Source: UBA5603 sp964501315
Lineage (GTDB): Bacteria; Bacillota_I; Bacilli_A; Izemoplasmatales; Hujiaoplasmataceae
DNA: 64,000 nucleotides
Direction of reading: 5' to 3'
Assembly (NCBI GenBank): GCA_964501315.1
Contig: CAZCSO010000006.1
Span: 20,813-84,812 of the forward strand
In this document: piece after piece, positions 42,481-50,949 of the stretch
Position numbering within the stretch: position 1 is the first letter of the stretch
How the letters are laid out: each line of letters opens with the position of its first letter
Position numbers and translations under genes: made by a program
Notes under the pieces: model-generated
The model's input: the letters and a program-made list of their open reading frames with translations, nothing else
What the model was told of the DNA's origin: nothing
The model's database searches: none

Positions 42481-43530
42481 ATGGAAAACAAATTCGTTAA
42501 ACCCTGGGTAGGCGTTGTTGGCATCGGTCTTTATTTACCAAGTGGCCGCATGTCAGCAAAGCAAATCAGTGAAGCGACCCAAGGCTTTTGGTCAGAAGAA
42601 GCCATTATCTCCAAATTAGGCATCGTTGAAAAAGTGATCCCCGGTGAAAACGACGGAACACAAGCGATGGGTCTTTTGGCTGCTTTGGACTGTCTACAAT
42701 CGACAAATACTCATCCCGATGAAATCGATGTGGTTTTATCGATTGGGGAAGAATGGAAAGAATATCCGTTATCAACGACTTCCATAGCCATTATTAACGG
42801 AATAAAAGCGAAAAATGCGTGGGGCATCGATCTTCAAAATCGATGCTCTTCGTTGTTATCGGCCATCAAAATTGCAAAAGATATGTTATTGGCAGATGAT
42901 GACATAACAACCATATTGATTGCCGGTGGTTATCGTAACGGTGATTTTGTGGACTATAAAAACAAAGATCTTTCGATGTTTTACGATTTGGGTGCCGGGG
43001 GTGGGGCTATTTTATTAAAGAAGAACTATCCTTATAATCAAGTTCTGTCGACACACATCATCGCCGATGCATCGCTTCAGGATCACATTCGAATTGATGT
43101 TGGTGGTATGACCAACCCAATTTCATCCGATAATCTTGATTATGCCTACCACTCCATGAAAATGATTGACGCACCCAAGTTCAAATCTCACCTTGAGAGC
43201 GTATCATTTTTAAATTGGTTGGCCTGTATTGATGCGGTATTAAATAAAGAATCGCTCACGCGCGAGGACATCGATTTTATTGCGCTTCCGCACATTCGTC
43301 CAATCAAGCACGAAACATTTTTAAAACAATTATCCAAGACTCCTAATCAATCCATTTATCTTAACCATTATGGCCATATCGGCCAATTGGATTCGCTTTT
43401 ATCTCTAAAGTTTGCCCTCGAGGACTCTTTGATCAAAGATGATTCATTAATCTGTCTATGTGCTGCCGGTATGGGATTTGTGTGGGCATCAACGTTGATT
43501 CGCTGGGGCTCAGTTCGAGTCGATCGATAA
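42481..43530 (+). CDS. KAS III/FabH-like ketoacyl synthase with altered triad
   Basis: 349-residue thiolase-fold enzyme of the FabH/HMG-CoA-synthase type. Cys122 in NRCSSLL is the likely nucleophile and His271 in LPHIRP is conserved. The Asn of the usual YGN segment is replaced by His299 in NHYGHIGQ, as in some FabH relatives with altered chemistry. It starts four bases after the reductase stop, with a GGAGG-like site inside that gene. The condensation substrate is unknown; it could extend or acylate the acetoacetyl/hydroxybutyryl product. Confidence 0.82.
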   Translation: MENKFVKPWVGVVGIGLYLPSGRMSAKQISEATQGFWSEEAIISKLGIVEKVIPGENDGTQAMGLLAALDCLQSTNTHPDEIDVVLSIGEEWKEYPLSTTSIAIINGIKAKNAWGIDLQNRCSSLLSAIKIAKDMLLADDDITTILIAGGYRNGDFVDYKNKDLSMFYDLGAGGGAILLKKNYPYNQVLSTHIIADASLQDHIRIDVGGMTNPISSDNLDYAYHSMKMIDAPKFKSHLESVSFLNWLACIDAVLNKESLTREDIDFIALPHIRPIKHETFLKQLSKTPNQSIYLNHYGHIGQLDSLLSLKFALEDSLIKDDSLICLCAAGMGFVWASTLIRWGSVRVDR

Positions 43531-43742
43531 CCTGATTTCATACATAAATACTAAAATATTCAAAAAATCGTCGATTTTGCTTTTTCAATGTCGTATCTCG
43601 TGTTATAATCAATATCAATAGGAAGGCACCCACCAAACCATCATTTCTGGATGTCTTTTTATTAAGTATTTTGTGAAAAAATACGAAATTTGGGCGAATA
43701 TACGTAGTATATTAAAAATTTCACAAAAAATACACAAAGTAC
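43531..43742 (+). other. Gene-free spacer upstream of riboswitch 2
   Basis: No protein gene seen. A TATAAT at about 43603-43608 is followed by AATAGGAAGGCACCCACC and a weak CATC/GATG hairpin with TCTTTTTATT near 43653-43665. This could be a short untranslated RNA or the end signal of the KAS operon. Confidence 0.35.
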
Positions 43743-43771
43743 TTGACAACTGGTATTGACTTGACTATAAT
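43743..43771 (+). promoter_or_regulatory. Promoter of riboswitch operon 2
   Basis: TTGACA (43743-43748), 17 bases, TATAAT (43766-43771). Confidence 0.88.
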
Positions 43772-43778
43772 GAAGGCG

Positions 43779-43855
43779 TAAATAGCAAAACTAGTGAAAA
43801 CTAGCGACGCAAAGCTATAGGGCCTTCGATACGATGGTAGCCAGTTGCCGTTATC
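43779..43855 (+). promoter_or_regulatory. Cyclic-di-GMP-I (GEMM-I) riboswitch aptamer 2
   Basis: Nearly identical to the aptamer at 28.6 kb, differing at two positions. One change turns the closing U-G pair of the P2 GAAA tetraloop stem into U-A (CTAGT-GAAA-ACTAG), keeping the helix. The invariant GACGCAAAGC and GATGGTAGCC segments are unchanged. It sits between a consensus promoter and an overlapping terminator, upstream of the TasA/SipW/AAA+ operon. Confidence 0.93.
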
Positions 43856-43885
43856 TTTAAAAGAGATGAGGGCGCTTTTTTATTT
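43847..43885 (+). terminator. Riboswitch 2 expression platform: overlapping terminator
   Basis: GCCGTTATCTT (43847-43857) pairs with GAGATGAGGGC (43863-43873), followed by GCTTTTTTATTT. The left arm is the 3' part of aptamer P1. Confidence 0.8.
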
Positions 43886-43937
43886 CTTAGGGACATTTGT
43901 CTTTAGGATTTGATTAAGCGAACACCAATTCTTTTCG

Positions 43938-43976
43938 CGGATAAGGGCTTTTTATTTATTCTAAAGCCGTTATCTG
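43938..43976 (+). promoter_or_regulatory. Second leader hairpin downstream of riboswitch 2
   Basis: CGGATAAGGGCTTT (43938-43951) pairs with AAAGCCGTTATCTG (43963-43976), one mismatch. Its right arm repeats GCCGTTATCT, the same sequence as the terminator left arm, so alternative pairings in the leader are possible. Confidence 0.55.
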
Positions 43977-44010
43977 CCACCGTTTCTTCATAAAGGAGGG
44001 ATGCATAGAG

Positions 44011-44799
44011 ATGAGCCCAAGAGGGAAATTATCCCAAAGAGTATTAGCGGCCTCCAAAGCAGCCAAACTTGCTAGAGCGAGCCGCATTGGTATTATCATC
44101 AGTGCCATTCTAACCTTTATGATCTTCTCGATTTCCTATTATTCGCAACAAGTTGGTAACTTCACCTTTACGTTAGACCGATTAGCCTTGGAATCGGGAA
44201 TGACCTTGTACGATGACATCGATGACAAAGAGTTCAAGACAAAAATCATCGCGGATCAAGTAGCGGAGGCAGATGGTATGACTGCTTATTGTGGGATTCG
44301 TGATAATGATGGAAACTTGCTCACACCGTTTCCTGTTGGAGATTCAGTGTGTATGCCTGCAGATGAATGGATTACATCTGTGGACGGCCCTAACAACGGT
44401 GAAAATTACTTGGCTTATACGTTCTATCTTGAACATGTAGGGACAAAAGATGTTGACTTACAAGCGACAATCAATTTGATAGCAGCTAGCAAAGGTGCAG
44501 AAGAAGCGGTCCGTGTTCGAGTTATATTTGATGGTGTTGGTACTACTTACGCAAAGCTTCAATCTGAGACGAGTGATAGTCCCGGCGAGCCAGAACCATT
44601 GACTACACCGTTTATTACCGAAACAACTGCGATGCAAGAAGTGTTTTATCGATATGTACCTGGGAGAATTACTAAAGTTACTGTCATATTGTGGTATGAG
44701 GGAGAGGATTCCAACCATAATATTGCGTTACACAGTGGTGGGGTTAAATTCGAAATGAACTTTACCGTTATCAAGATTTATCAAGACAACAACGATTAG
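44011..44799 (+). CDS. Secreted TasA-family-like protein, first gene of operon 2
   Basis: 262-residue protein with a basic N terminus, one hydrophobic helix (about 25-45; RIGIIISAILTFMIFS) and SYYSQQVGNFTFTLD after it, as in precursors of the TasA/camelysin group. Two Cys in the mature part (YCGIRDND and SVCMP) could form a disulfide. A beta-sandwich-like C terminus ends KFEMNFTVIKIY. AAAGGAGGG precedes the ATG. As the first gene after riboswitch 2 it may be a fibre anchor or minor subunit (inference). Confidence 0.7.
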   Translation: MSPRGKLSQRVLAASKAAKLARASRIGIIISAILTFMIFSISYYSQQVGNFTFTLDRLALESGMTLYDDIDDKEFKTKIIADQVAEADGMTAYCGIRDNDGNLLTPFPVGDSVCMPADEWITSVDGPNNGENYLAYTFYLEHVGTKDVDLQATINLIAASKGAEEAVRVRVIFDGVGTTYAKLQSETSDSPGEPEPLTTPFITETTAMQEVFYRYVPGRITKVTVILWYEGEDSNHNIALHSGGVKFEMNFTVIKIYQDNND

Positions 44800-44866
44800 C
44801 ACCACTTAACTAAGGCTTCAATAAAAATTGATGATTATAAAAAAAATTATAAAGGAGAAATGAAAA

Positions 44867-45787
44867 ATGAAATCATTAAAAACAAAAGTTATACTTTCCG
44901 CAGTTGTACTCATTTTCGCATTGGTTGCGACCATCGGTTCAACCTTCGCATGGTTCACCGTATCATCCACTGTTTCTGCATCTGCAATTACTCTTAATGT
45001 AACTACTGAAGAATCACTATTAATTAAAATAGCTGATCCCGCTGTTACTTTAGCAACATCAAATAGTGGTGAAGACAATCCTTCAGATTATTCAACTACT
45101 ATTACTGGAGCACAATTAATTACTGCTGGATATGCATTAGGTTCTTGGACATTAGCTCCAGCTACTATTATTAATCCAGATTATCAAACCGCTTTTGCGA
45201 ATGCATTCCAATCAATTGACATTAATGCTGCAGCAAGAACATTAACTACTTTATTACCAGCTGACAACTACATTAACAACTCAAATGGATATGTAATTCA
45301 ATTAAAATTCTGGGTTATGACTCAATCTACAACCGCTAATTTAAGAGTCAATACAGTTTCTGTTACTGGTGACACTGGAATTACAGATGTAGATGATGCT
45401 ATTGAAGGTGCAACAAGATTAGCATTTACTACTAACTATGATACTACAGGTAAAATATATGCTAACCCAGATACAACAGAACCAGTATATACTTATATTG
45501 ATTATGATTATGAATTCACTGGTGATTATGCTGAGACAGTTGTGCAAAATACTTCATTTAATAAACTTTCTGACAGATCTGATGTAGCAACCTTAACTTC
45601 AGCTTTAACAGCTTTAGAAGGTGTTGTTGGCGACTCAGTTGCATCAGGAACAGTTATTGAAACATTGACAGTAAATGAACCTGAATTAGTATTTGTTACT
45701 ATTTATATTGAAGGTTGGGATGTTGATGCTACTAATTATATAATTGGTTCTGACATGGTTATTTCATTTAGTTTCACAATTGCTTAA
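44867..45787 (+). CDS. TasA/camelysin-like major fibre subunit candidate
   Basis: 306-residue exported protein. The signal region VLIFALVATIGSTFAWFT followed by VSSTVSASA matches SipW-dependent processing signals (FAWFT). The mature protein is rich in Thr, Ser, Ala and Asn and predicted beta-rich. Codon use is strikingly biased to TTA, AGA, ACT, GCT and CCA, unlike its neighbours, as expected for a very abundant product. AAAGGAG lies before the ATG. A strong hairpin follows the gene and may stabilise its mRNA or reduce downstream reading. Homology to TasA is by signal and fold type only. Confidence 0.82.
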   Translation: MKSLKTKVILSAVVLIFALVATIGSTFAWFTVSSTVSASAITLNVTTEESLLIKIADPAVTLATSNSGEDNPSDYSTTITGAQLITAGYALGSWTLAPATIINPDYQTAFANAFQSIDINAAARTLTTLLPADNYINNSNGYVIQLKFWVMTQSTTANLRVNTVSVTGDTGITDVDDAIEGATRLAFTTNYDTTGKIYANPDTTEPVYTYIDYDYEFTGDYAETVVQNTSFNKLSDRSDVATLTSALTALEGVVGDSVASGTVIETLTVNEPELVFVTIYIEGWDVDATNYIIGSDMVISFSFTIA

Positions 45788-45810
45788 TTAATTATAGTAT
45801 TATTCTTCCA

Positions 45811-45838
45811 GAAGCTGTTATTTTCGAATAACGGCTTC
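45811..45838 (+). terminator. Intercistronic hairpin (mRNA stabiliser or leaky terminator)
   Basis: GAAGCTGTTATT/AATAACGGCTTC 12-bp stem with a TTCG tetraloop, without a T run. It lies between the major subunit and the signal peptidase gene. Confidence 0.65.
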
Positions 45839-45909
45839 AAGAAGGGTATTACAATCCTAATAAAATGCATGATAATCGCTAAAAATAAGAATTATTTCTT
45901 AAAATAATG

Positions 45910-45943
45910 ATGAAATTTCCAAAATTATACTATATAATATAGT
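45910..45943 (+). promoter_or_regulatory. Possible internal promoter of the first sipW gene
   Basis: ATGAAA (45910-45915), 17 bases, TATAAT (45933-45938). The -10 lies inside the perfect palindrome ACTATATAATATAGT (45929-45943), a possible operator. Confidence 0.45.
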
Positions 45944-45980
45944 TTAGCGTGTTATGCATTTATATTAGAGGAGTGTGTTT

Positions 45981-46703
45981 ATGGAAAATATCACTAAGAA
46001 GAAGGCTACTTGGAAATTAATCGGAAATATCGCATTCTGGGTAGTTTTAGGATTTGTTTTTGTATATGCCGTGTTTGCTTTATTTACAAAGCAAGATAAT
46101 AATGCTTCATCCTTTTTTGGAAGAGCAACGTTATCGGTTCAATCCGATTCCATGAGCCCTACCTTTAAAAGAGGCGACTTGATTTTCGTTGACACCGATT
46201 TTGAATATGCTGATCTTGTAAAAGACGTTGTTATCACATACAGAACCCTTGTTGAAGTTGATGGTGAAGAAGTTTTGATTTATAACTCTCACCGTATACA
46301 AAGTGTATCCATTGTTGATGGCGTGTACTGGTATACCACCGACGGGGATAATCCATTGGCTGATGAAGAGTTGGTTTTTCAAAACGATGTCTATGGCGTT
46401 TGGACTGAAAAATCACTTTCTGGTTGGGGAACCTTTACCGACGGATTTGTAAATTTTGTTAAATCACCCGTTGGATTCTTACTCTTTATCGTATTGCCCT
46501 GCTTTGCTTTCTTAGTTTACGAAATCATTAAATTTGTCAAAGTTGTCTCGGATTATAACGTCCAAAAAGCGCTTGGCGATCAAGTTAAACTAAAAGAAGA
46601 AGCCGTTGCTTTAGCAAAAGCTCAATTACAATTAGAAGCTGAACAAAAAGCCAAAGAAGCTGCAGAAAAGGAAGAGAACAAAGAGCCTGAAAATTTGGAA
46701 TGA
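45981..46703 (+). CDS. sipW: SipW-type signal peptidase I (copy 1)
   Basis: 240-residue membrane serine protease that cleaves signal peptides of TasA-type proteins. There is an N-terminal helix (about 10-35). The catalytic Ser57 is in VQSDSMSPTF, and a His (His104 in NSHRIQSV) stands where bacterial type I peptidases have Lys, the ER/archaeal-type Ser-His dyad typical of SipW. DGDNPLADEE is the following conserved box. A second helix (about 155-185) is followed by a Glu/Ala/Lys-rich coiled tail. ATG at 45981 follows GAGGAG. It is downstream of the main fibre gene. Confidence 0.93.
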   Translation: MENITKKKATWKLIGNIAFWVVLGFVFVYAVFALFTKQDNNASSFFGRATLSVQSDSMSPTFKRGDLIFVDTDFEYADLVKDVVITYRTLVEVDGEEVLIYNSHRIQSVSIVDGVYWYTTDGDNPLADEELVFQNDVYGVWTEKSLSGWGTFTDGFVNFVKSPVGFLLFIVLPCFAFLVYEIIKFVKVVSDYNVQKALGDQVKLKEEAVALAKAQLQLEAEQKAKEAAEKEENKEPENLE

Positions 46704-46750
46704 TTCCATAGGGACAACTCCATAGTTTAAAATAAAGGAGGAATCAAAAG

Positions 46751-48391
46751 ATGAATGAATTTTCGCGTTATTACGTCGATTTATTCACATATCTTTGGGA
46801 AGATTTCCTCTTTTTTGTTACGGAAGTATTGTGGAAGGGAATTCTTGTCAAAACCTATAATAACATCCTGTCATATTTTCAATTATTAGGCAGTGAGACA
46901 CCGGGTTTTACCGTTGTATCGTGGCTAATGCTTATAATGACATCCTTACTCAATCTAGCTCTCATCATTTTTGTGATTGCTAAAATTGTATTATGGTTCA
47001 AAAAGTATGCCTCTTTTAGATCAGTTGAAATTGAAAAGAATGAATTGATTGAAGAAATCGCCAGTTTAAATGATAAAGTATTGGCCTTAGTTGATGAAAA
47101 GAATCAGATTTTAGCAATGAAAGTTTCACAACTCGGTATCAATGCATCAACGGGACAACCCGCTGAAAAAATTATTACAGGTCCGGTTGGATCCCGTGCA
47201 TTTGCTCAACCTGGTATGGGATATGTATCCGGTCCAGCTGCGGTCATGGTGGGCAGTCAAAAAGAGGGCGGTTCCTCAGAACGCCCCGATCAACCTCTCG
47301 GTCCGTCTCGTTTTGTTAAATTAATTCAAGTCGATAAAGATTACTCCGGTAAAGATACCCATATTTATATGGAAGAAACGGATTTGATTTCTTTACCTGA
47401 TTTGGTTACGCGTTTTGTTAACTTTGCTTCTTCTAAATTAAAACTTTACTACACTCCTAAGATGGTATCCATGTTCTTTGCAGGGATGGCTTCTACGAAA
47501 GTTTTGATTTTGGAAGGGATATCCGGTACCGGGAAAACCTCATTACCGTATGCCATGGCTAAATTCTTTAACAACTCCGCGAACATCATATCGGTTCAAC
47601 CATCTTGGCGTGACCGTGCTGAAATATTGGGTTATTTAAACGAATTTACCAAACGTTTCAACGAAACCGAATTCTTAAAAGCAATTTACGAAACATCGTA
47701 TCGCAAAGACATCAATTTCATCGTTCTGGATGAAATGAACTTAGCCCGTATTGAATATTACTTCGCTGAATTCTTATCCATCATGGAAATGCCCGATTCA
47801 TCGGAATGGAAAATCGATTTGGTTCCGGATACGAAACCAAACGATCCCATCAAGGTTATCAATGGAAAACTTCAAATCCCGAATAACCTTTGGTTTGTGG
47901 GTACGGCCAATAAGGACGATTCGACGTTTACCATTACTGATAAGGTTTATGACCGTGCGTTTGCATTGGAATTCGAGGCAAAAGGAGAATTCTTCCAAGC
48001 CCCCGATACCGAAGCCGTCAATATGTCGTATACCTATTTAGCCGAATTATTTGATGAAGCTTTTTATAAATTCCCAGTTTCAAAAACACTGATTGAAAAA
48101 TTCCAAATTCTTGATAAATACGTCCAACAAAACTTCAAGATTGCCTTTGGTAACCGTATTATGGTTCAACTATCTAAGTTCATACCCGTATTCGTTGCCT
48201 GCGGTGGAACGGAGGAAGATGCGTTGGATTACATCTTTGCATACAAAATATTGCGGAAATTTGAAAGCCTGAATCTCTCCTTCTTACGGAATGAAATGGA
48301 TCAATTGGTTAACCAAATTCAAAAGATCTTTGGTAAGAACGGATTTGCTGAATCAGTCAAGTTCATACGAAATCTGCAAAAGATGCTCTAG
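46751..48391 (+). CDS. Membrane-anchored McrB-like AAA+ ATPase
   Basis: 546 residues. Two N-terminal transmembrane helices (about 15-40 and 55-85) and a short coiled coil (about 92-125) precede a linker and the AAA+ domain. Walker A is GISGTGKTS (Gly256 to Thr263) and Walker B with the McrB-type extension is VLDEMNLARIEYYFAEF (Asp327, Glu328). Sensor 1 is in FVGTANKDD, and KVYDRAFALEF follows as an arginine-finger region. McrB relatives are NTP-driven motors of McrBC restriction systems; membrane anchoring and placement in a SipW/TasA operon are unusual. AAGGAGG precedes the ATG; the DUF2357-like gene starts 9 bases after its stop. Confidence 0.87.
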   Translation: MNEFSRYYVDLFTYLWEDFLFFVTEVLWKGILVKTYNNILSYFQLLGSETPGFTVVSWLMLIMTSLLNLALIIFVIAKIVLWFKKYASFRSVEIEKNELIEEIASLNDKVLALVDEKNQILAMKVSQLGINASTGQPAEKIITGPVGSRAFAQPGMGYVSGPAAVMVGSQKEGGSSERPDQPLGPSRFVKLIQVDKDYSGKDTHIYMEETDLISLPDLVTRFVNFASSKLKLYYTPKMVSMFFAGMASTKVLILEGISGTGKTSLPYAMAKFFNNSANIISVQPSWRDRAEILGYLNEFTKRFNETEFLKAIYETSYRKDINFIVLDEMNLARIEYYFAEFLSIMEMPDSSEWKIDLVPDTKPNDPIKVINGKLQIPNNLWFVGTANKDDSTFTITDKVYDRAFALEFEAKGEFFQAPDTEAVNMSYTYLAELFDEAFYKFPVSKTLIEKFQILDKYVQQNFKIAFGNRIMVQLSKFIPVFVACGGTEEDALDYIFAYKILRKFESLNLSFLRNEMDQLVNQIQKIFGKNGFAESVKFIRNLQKML

Positions 48392-48400
48392 GAGGTTTCG

Positions 48401-50311
48401 ATGATGGAAGACTCGTCGGTAAAGAAGTATTTTAAGAAATTAAATACCACTTTTACAGGTGTCAATCGCACCGATGAATTCGCCAAAGTGTTTCTCAATC
48501 TGTTAAAAAGCGGGAACACGACCCTCTATCAGAAAGAGCGTCGCGAGCGTCGGATTTTTGAAGACACTTGGATGCAAGCCATGGAGGATACGGTTCCCGT
48601 TATTGATAAACTGACGCGGAATCCAAAAGAAAATTTAAAGAGCGAAAAAGAGGTCGTACCGGTTGAACTCGCCAAAAAAGTGGGGAGAGATTCTGTACGA
48701 CATTTGGCATCCAATACTCAAAATATTCGTGAAATCGATAAACAAGGTATGGTCCAACCCACCAAGATCTTGACGACATTTTACGAATCGGATTTAGGAA
48801 CCTATGAAAATCGTTTTTTAAAGACGTTAGTCGATAAATTGGCTATATTTATTGAGAAACGACATAGCTTGTTAGTCCAAAAAATGCGCACCGAATACGT
48901 TAATTTCTTTAACGTTAAATCGGATGTCGATTGGGACGGTGCAGACATTGGTTTTGACGTTACGTTGAAAATCAAAGAACCCCTTCCTAAAGACGAAGCG
49001 GACGTTAAAAATCTTGAAATGTTCGATCGCATTACAAAATTAAAAACCACCGTCGAAAATTTAAAAGCTTCGAACTTCATGAACCAAATGAAAGGGTTCA
49101 TCCCTGTTGTTCCGCCGATTCAAAAAACCAACCTCATCATGAAAAACCCGGATTTTAGAACCTGTTATAATTTATGGATTATGATGGATTCTATTGATCA
49201 AATCGGTTTTGATGTTGAAGTGTTTGAACGCGACATTCAATTTGACGATGAATACATTGAAGACGTCTACAACGGCTTAATGGTATTCTTCGCAACCTTG
49301 GCGGATCATCAAAAAGAGGAATTTGAACTGGCCAATGAAAACCCCTACGAATTCCGTCAAGAAAAGAAACCCAAGATTGCAAAATTTGTCCCCATTGATA
49401 TTCAACCCGAAGCGGGACATATTCAATTGGAAAGCAATCATTTAAATCAATTCTACTTGGATCAAATTAAACGCGCCAACTTTTCACGGTTTAAATCGTT
49501 AAAAGACGCCGGCATGACCATTCAAGAATCGATTGAAATTGTCTTTGCCCAACTCAATAACATTACCAACGCCGTCTACGAAGACCACATCAAGTCAACG
49601 TTTGAAAATCAAGAAGAAGAGCAAACCTTGGAGCAAAAAATCGAAGCTCAAGAAGAGATCCTCAAGGTTTACAAAATGATTGAACAAATCAAACGGGAAG
49701 ACTTAAAACAATTGGCTACCAATAAGGCGATTGCCCTTTTGGAAATCCGGAACTTGAAAGATGAACTAAAAGAGAAACAAGCCGCAGAAAAAGCGGAAAT
49801 GGAACGCATTCAAGCTGAAAAAGAAGCCGAAGCCGAAAAAGAACGAATTGCCAAAGAATTAGCTGAAATCGAAAAGCTGATGAAGATTCAACAAGCACAT
49901 CAAGTCCTTGAAGAAGCGGCTCGCAAACGTTACGAAAAACAAGCAAAAGAAACGCAGGCGGCCAAAGAGAAAGCATTAGAGGCCAAGAAAAAACTGAAAG
50001 AAAAATTGGCTAAGGAAAAGGCGAAAGAACAGGCTACCATTAAATTAAAGGCAGCTAAAGAAAAAGAACGGAAACTCGAAAAAGAGCGTTTGGAAAAACA
50101 AAAACAACGTCAATACGAACTGTCACTCGCTCGTTTTGATCGCGAAAATGAACGTCTCCAAGTCGTGACCGATCCAACGCTTCCTTTGAAGAAAACCGCT
50201 TCAAAGCCAAAATCAAGCACAACCAAACCAAAAACAACGGCCAAATCGACGTCGACGAAGCCGAAAACTACGACCAAATCAACAACCAAAAAACCAACCA
50301 AAAAAGAATAG
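48401..50311 (+). CDS. DUF2357/McrC-like coiled-coil protein, partner of the AAA+ ATPase
   Basis: 636 residues. The N-terminal half (about 1-330) is globular; FYESDLGTYENRFLK is like the ENRF signature of DUF2357 domains, which in McrC-type proteins partner McrB. No PD-(D/E)XK nuclease motif is visible. From about residue 410 to 590 it forms a long Glu/Lys/Ala coiled coil, and it ends in a Lys/Thr/Ser/Pro-rich basic tail (KPKTTTKSTTKKP). No signal peptide is seen. AGGAGG and ATGATG starts follow the ATPase gene. This may be a cytoplasmic scaffold coupling the ATPase to fibre export or to the cell surface; function is inference. Confidence 0.72.
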   Translation: MMEDSSVKKYFKKLNTTFTGVNRTDEFAKVFLNLLKSGNTTLYQKERRERRIFEDTWMQAMEDTVPVIDKLTRNPKENLKSEKEVVPVELAKKVGRDSVRHLASNTQNIREIDKQGMVQPTKILTTFYESDLGTYENRFLKTLVDKLAIFIEKRHSLLVQKMRTEYVNFFNVKSDVDWDGADIGFDVTLKIKEPLPKDEADVKNLEMFDRITKLKTTVENLKASNFMNQMKGFIPVVPPIQKTNLIMKNPDFRTCYNLWIMMDSIDQIGFDVEVFERDIQFDDEYIEDVYNGLMVFFATLADHQKEEFELANENPYEFRQEKKPKIAKFVPIDIQPEAGHIQLESNHLNQFYLDQIKRANFSRFKSLKDAGMTIQESIEIVFAQLNNITNAVYEDHIKSTFENQEEEQTLEQKIEAQEEILKVYKMIEQIKREDLKQLATNKAIALLEIRNLKDELKEKQAAEKAEMERIQAEKEAEAEKERIAKELAEIEKLMKIQQAHQVLEEAARKRYEKQAKETQAAKEKALEAKKKLKEKLAKEKAKEQATIKLKAAKEKERKLEKERLEKQKQRQYELSLARFDRENERLQVVTDPTLPLKKTASKPKSSTTKPKTTAKSTSTKPKTTTKSTTKKPTKKE

Positions 50312-50321
50312 TCTATAAACC

Positions 50322-50392
50322 AAAAGCGAGGTGGGACTTGTGAAAAATCGCATGTTAATGTCGATTTTGGCACTTGTGAGTGCCTCGCTTTT
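50322..50392 (+). promoter_or_regulatory. Long-range inverted repeat enclosing the start of a TasA-like gene
   Basis: AAAAGCGAGG (50322-50331) is perfectly complementary to CCTCGCTTTT (50383-50392). The left arm includes part of the Shine-Dalgarno site of the gene starting at 50340, so the fold could limit its translation. Confidence 0.5.
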
Positions 50393-50945
50393 GCTTGTGG
50401 CCGCTACGTTTGCCTGGTTTACCGTTTCAACAAGCGTCAATCAGGACGATATTAATCTAGATTTGGTTAATGTCGATGCCTCGGTAGAACTCTATTCATC
50501 TACCGATGGTATCAATTATACAACCCCCGAAACATCCATTTTGATTGAAAATGGCGTTCCCGGCGATACGTACTATTATCGCTTGGTTATTACCAATACC
50601 GGAAGCATTGATGTGGATGTCAATGTCGCATTGGTGGGTTTTACCAACAGCGTATCCAATCCATTAGGCTATCTTAGTAGCGAAACTTTGGTCGATGCGG
50701 TCTCAATAACGGCATCCAATTCGGTGGATAGTCAAACCATTTCAGATGTCGTGTTATCAACGTTGTTAGGGACAAGCGAGAATACCGAATCCTTAGGATT
50801 CAATTTGGCGCAAGCCTTATATATTCCCATCAGCGGTTCGATTACCGTTACGTTCCAATTTGATATTAGCGATGCCATCGGCAATGATTATCGGAATTTG
50901 AGTTTATTGATAAACCGAATTCAAGTTGCCTTAGTTACGGAGTAA
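50340..50945 (+). CDS. TasA/camelysin-like secreted protein (minor subunit candidate)
   Basis: 201-residue exported protein with hydrophobic helix and the SipW-type motif VAATFAWFTVSTSV. The mature part (LDLVNVDASVELYSS, LVITNTGSIDVDVNVAL) resembles the beta-sandwich of TasA/camelysin proteins. GTG at 50340 is chosen after the GAGGTG ribosome-binding site. It directly follows the AAA+/DUF2357 pair and precedes another TasA-like gene by four bases. Confidence 0.83.
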   Translation: MKNRMLMSILALVSASLLLVAATFAWFTVSTSVNQDDINLDLVNVDASVELYSSTDGINYTTPETSILIENGVPGDTYYYRLVITNTGSIDVDVNVALVGFTNSVSNPLGYLSSETLVDAVSITASNSVDSQTISDVVLSTLLGTSENTESLGFNLAQALYIPISGSITVTFQFDISDAIGNDYRNLSLLINRIQVALVTE

Positions 50946-50949
50946 GCCT

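Noticed and set aside
46751..50311. Ordinary McrBC restriction system
   Set aside because: No nuclease motif is visible in the partner, the ATPase is membrane anchored, and the genes are embedded in a SipW/TasA operon under a c-di-GMP riboswitch.
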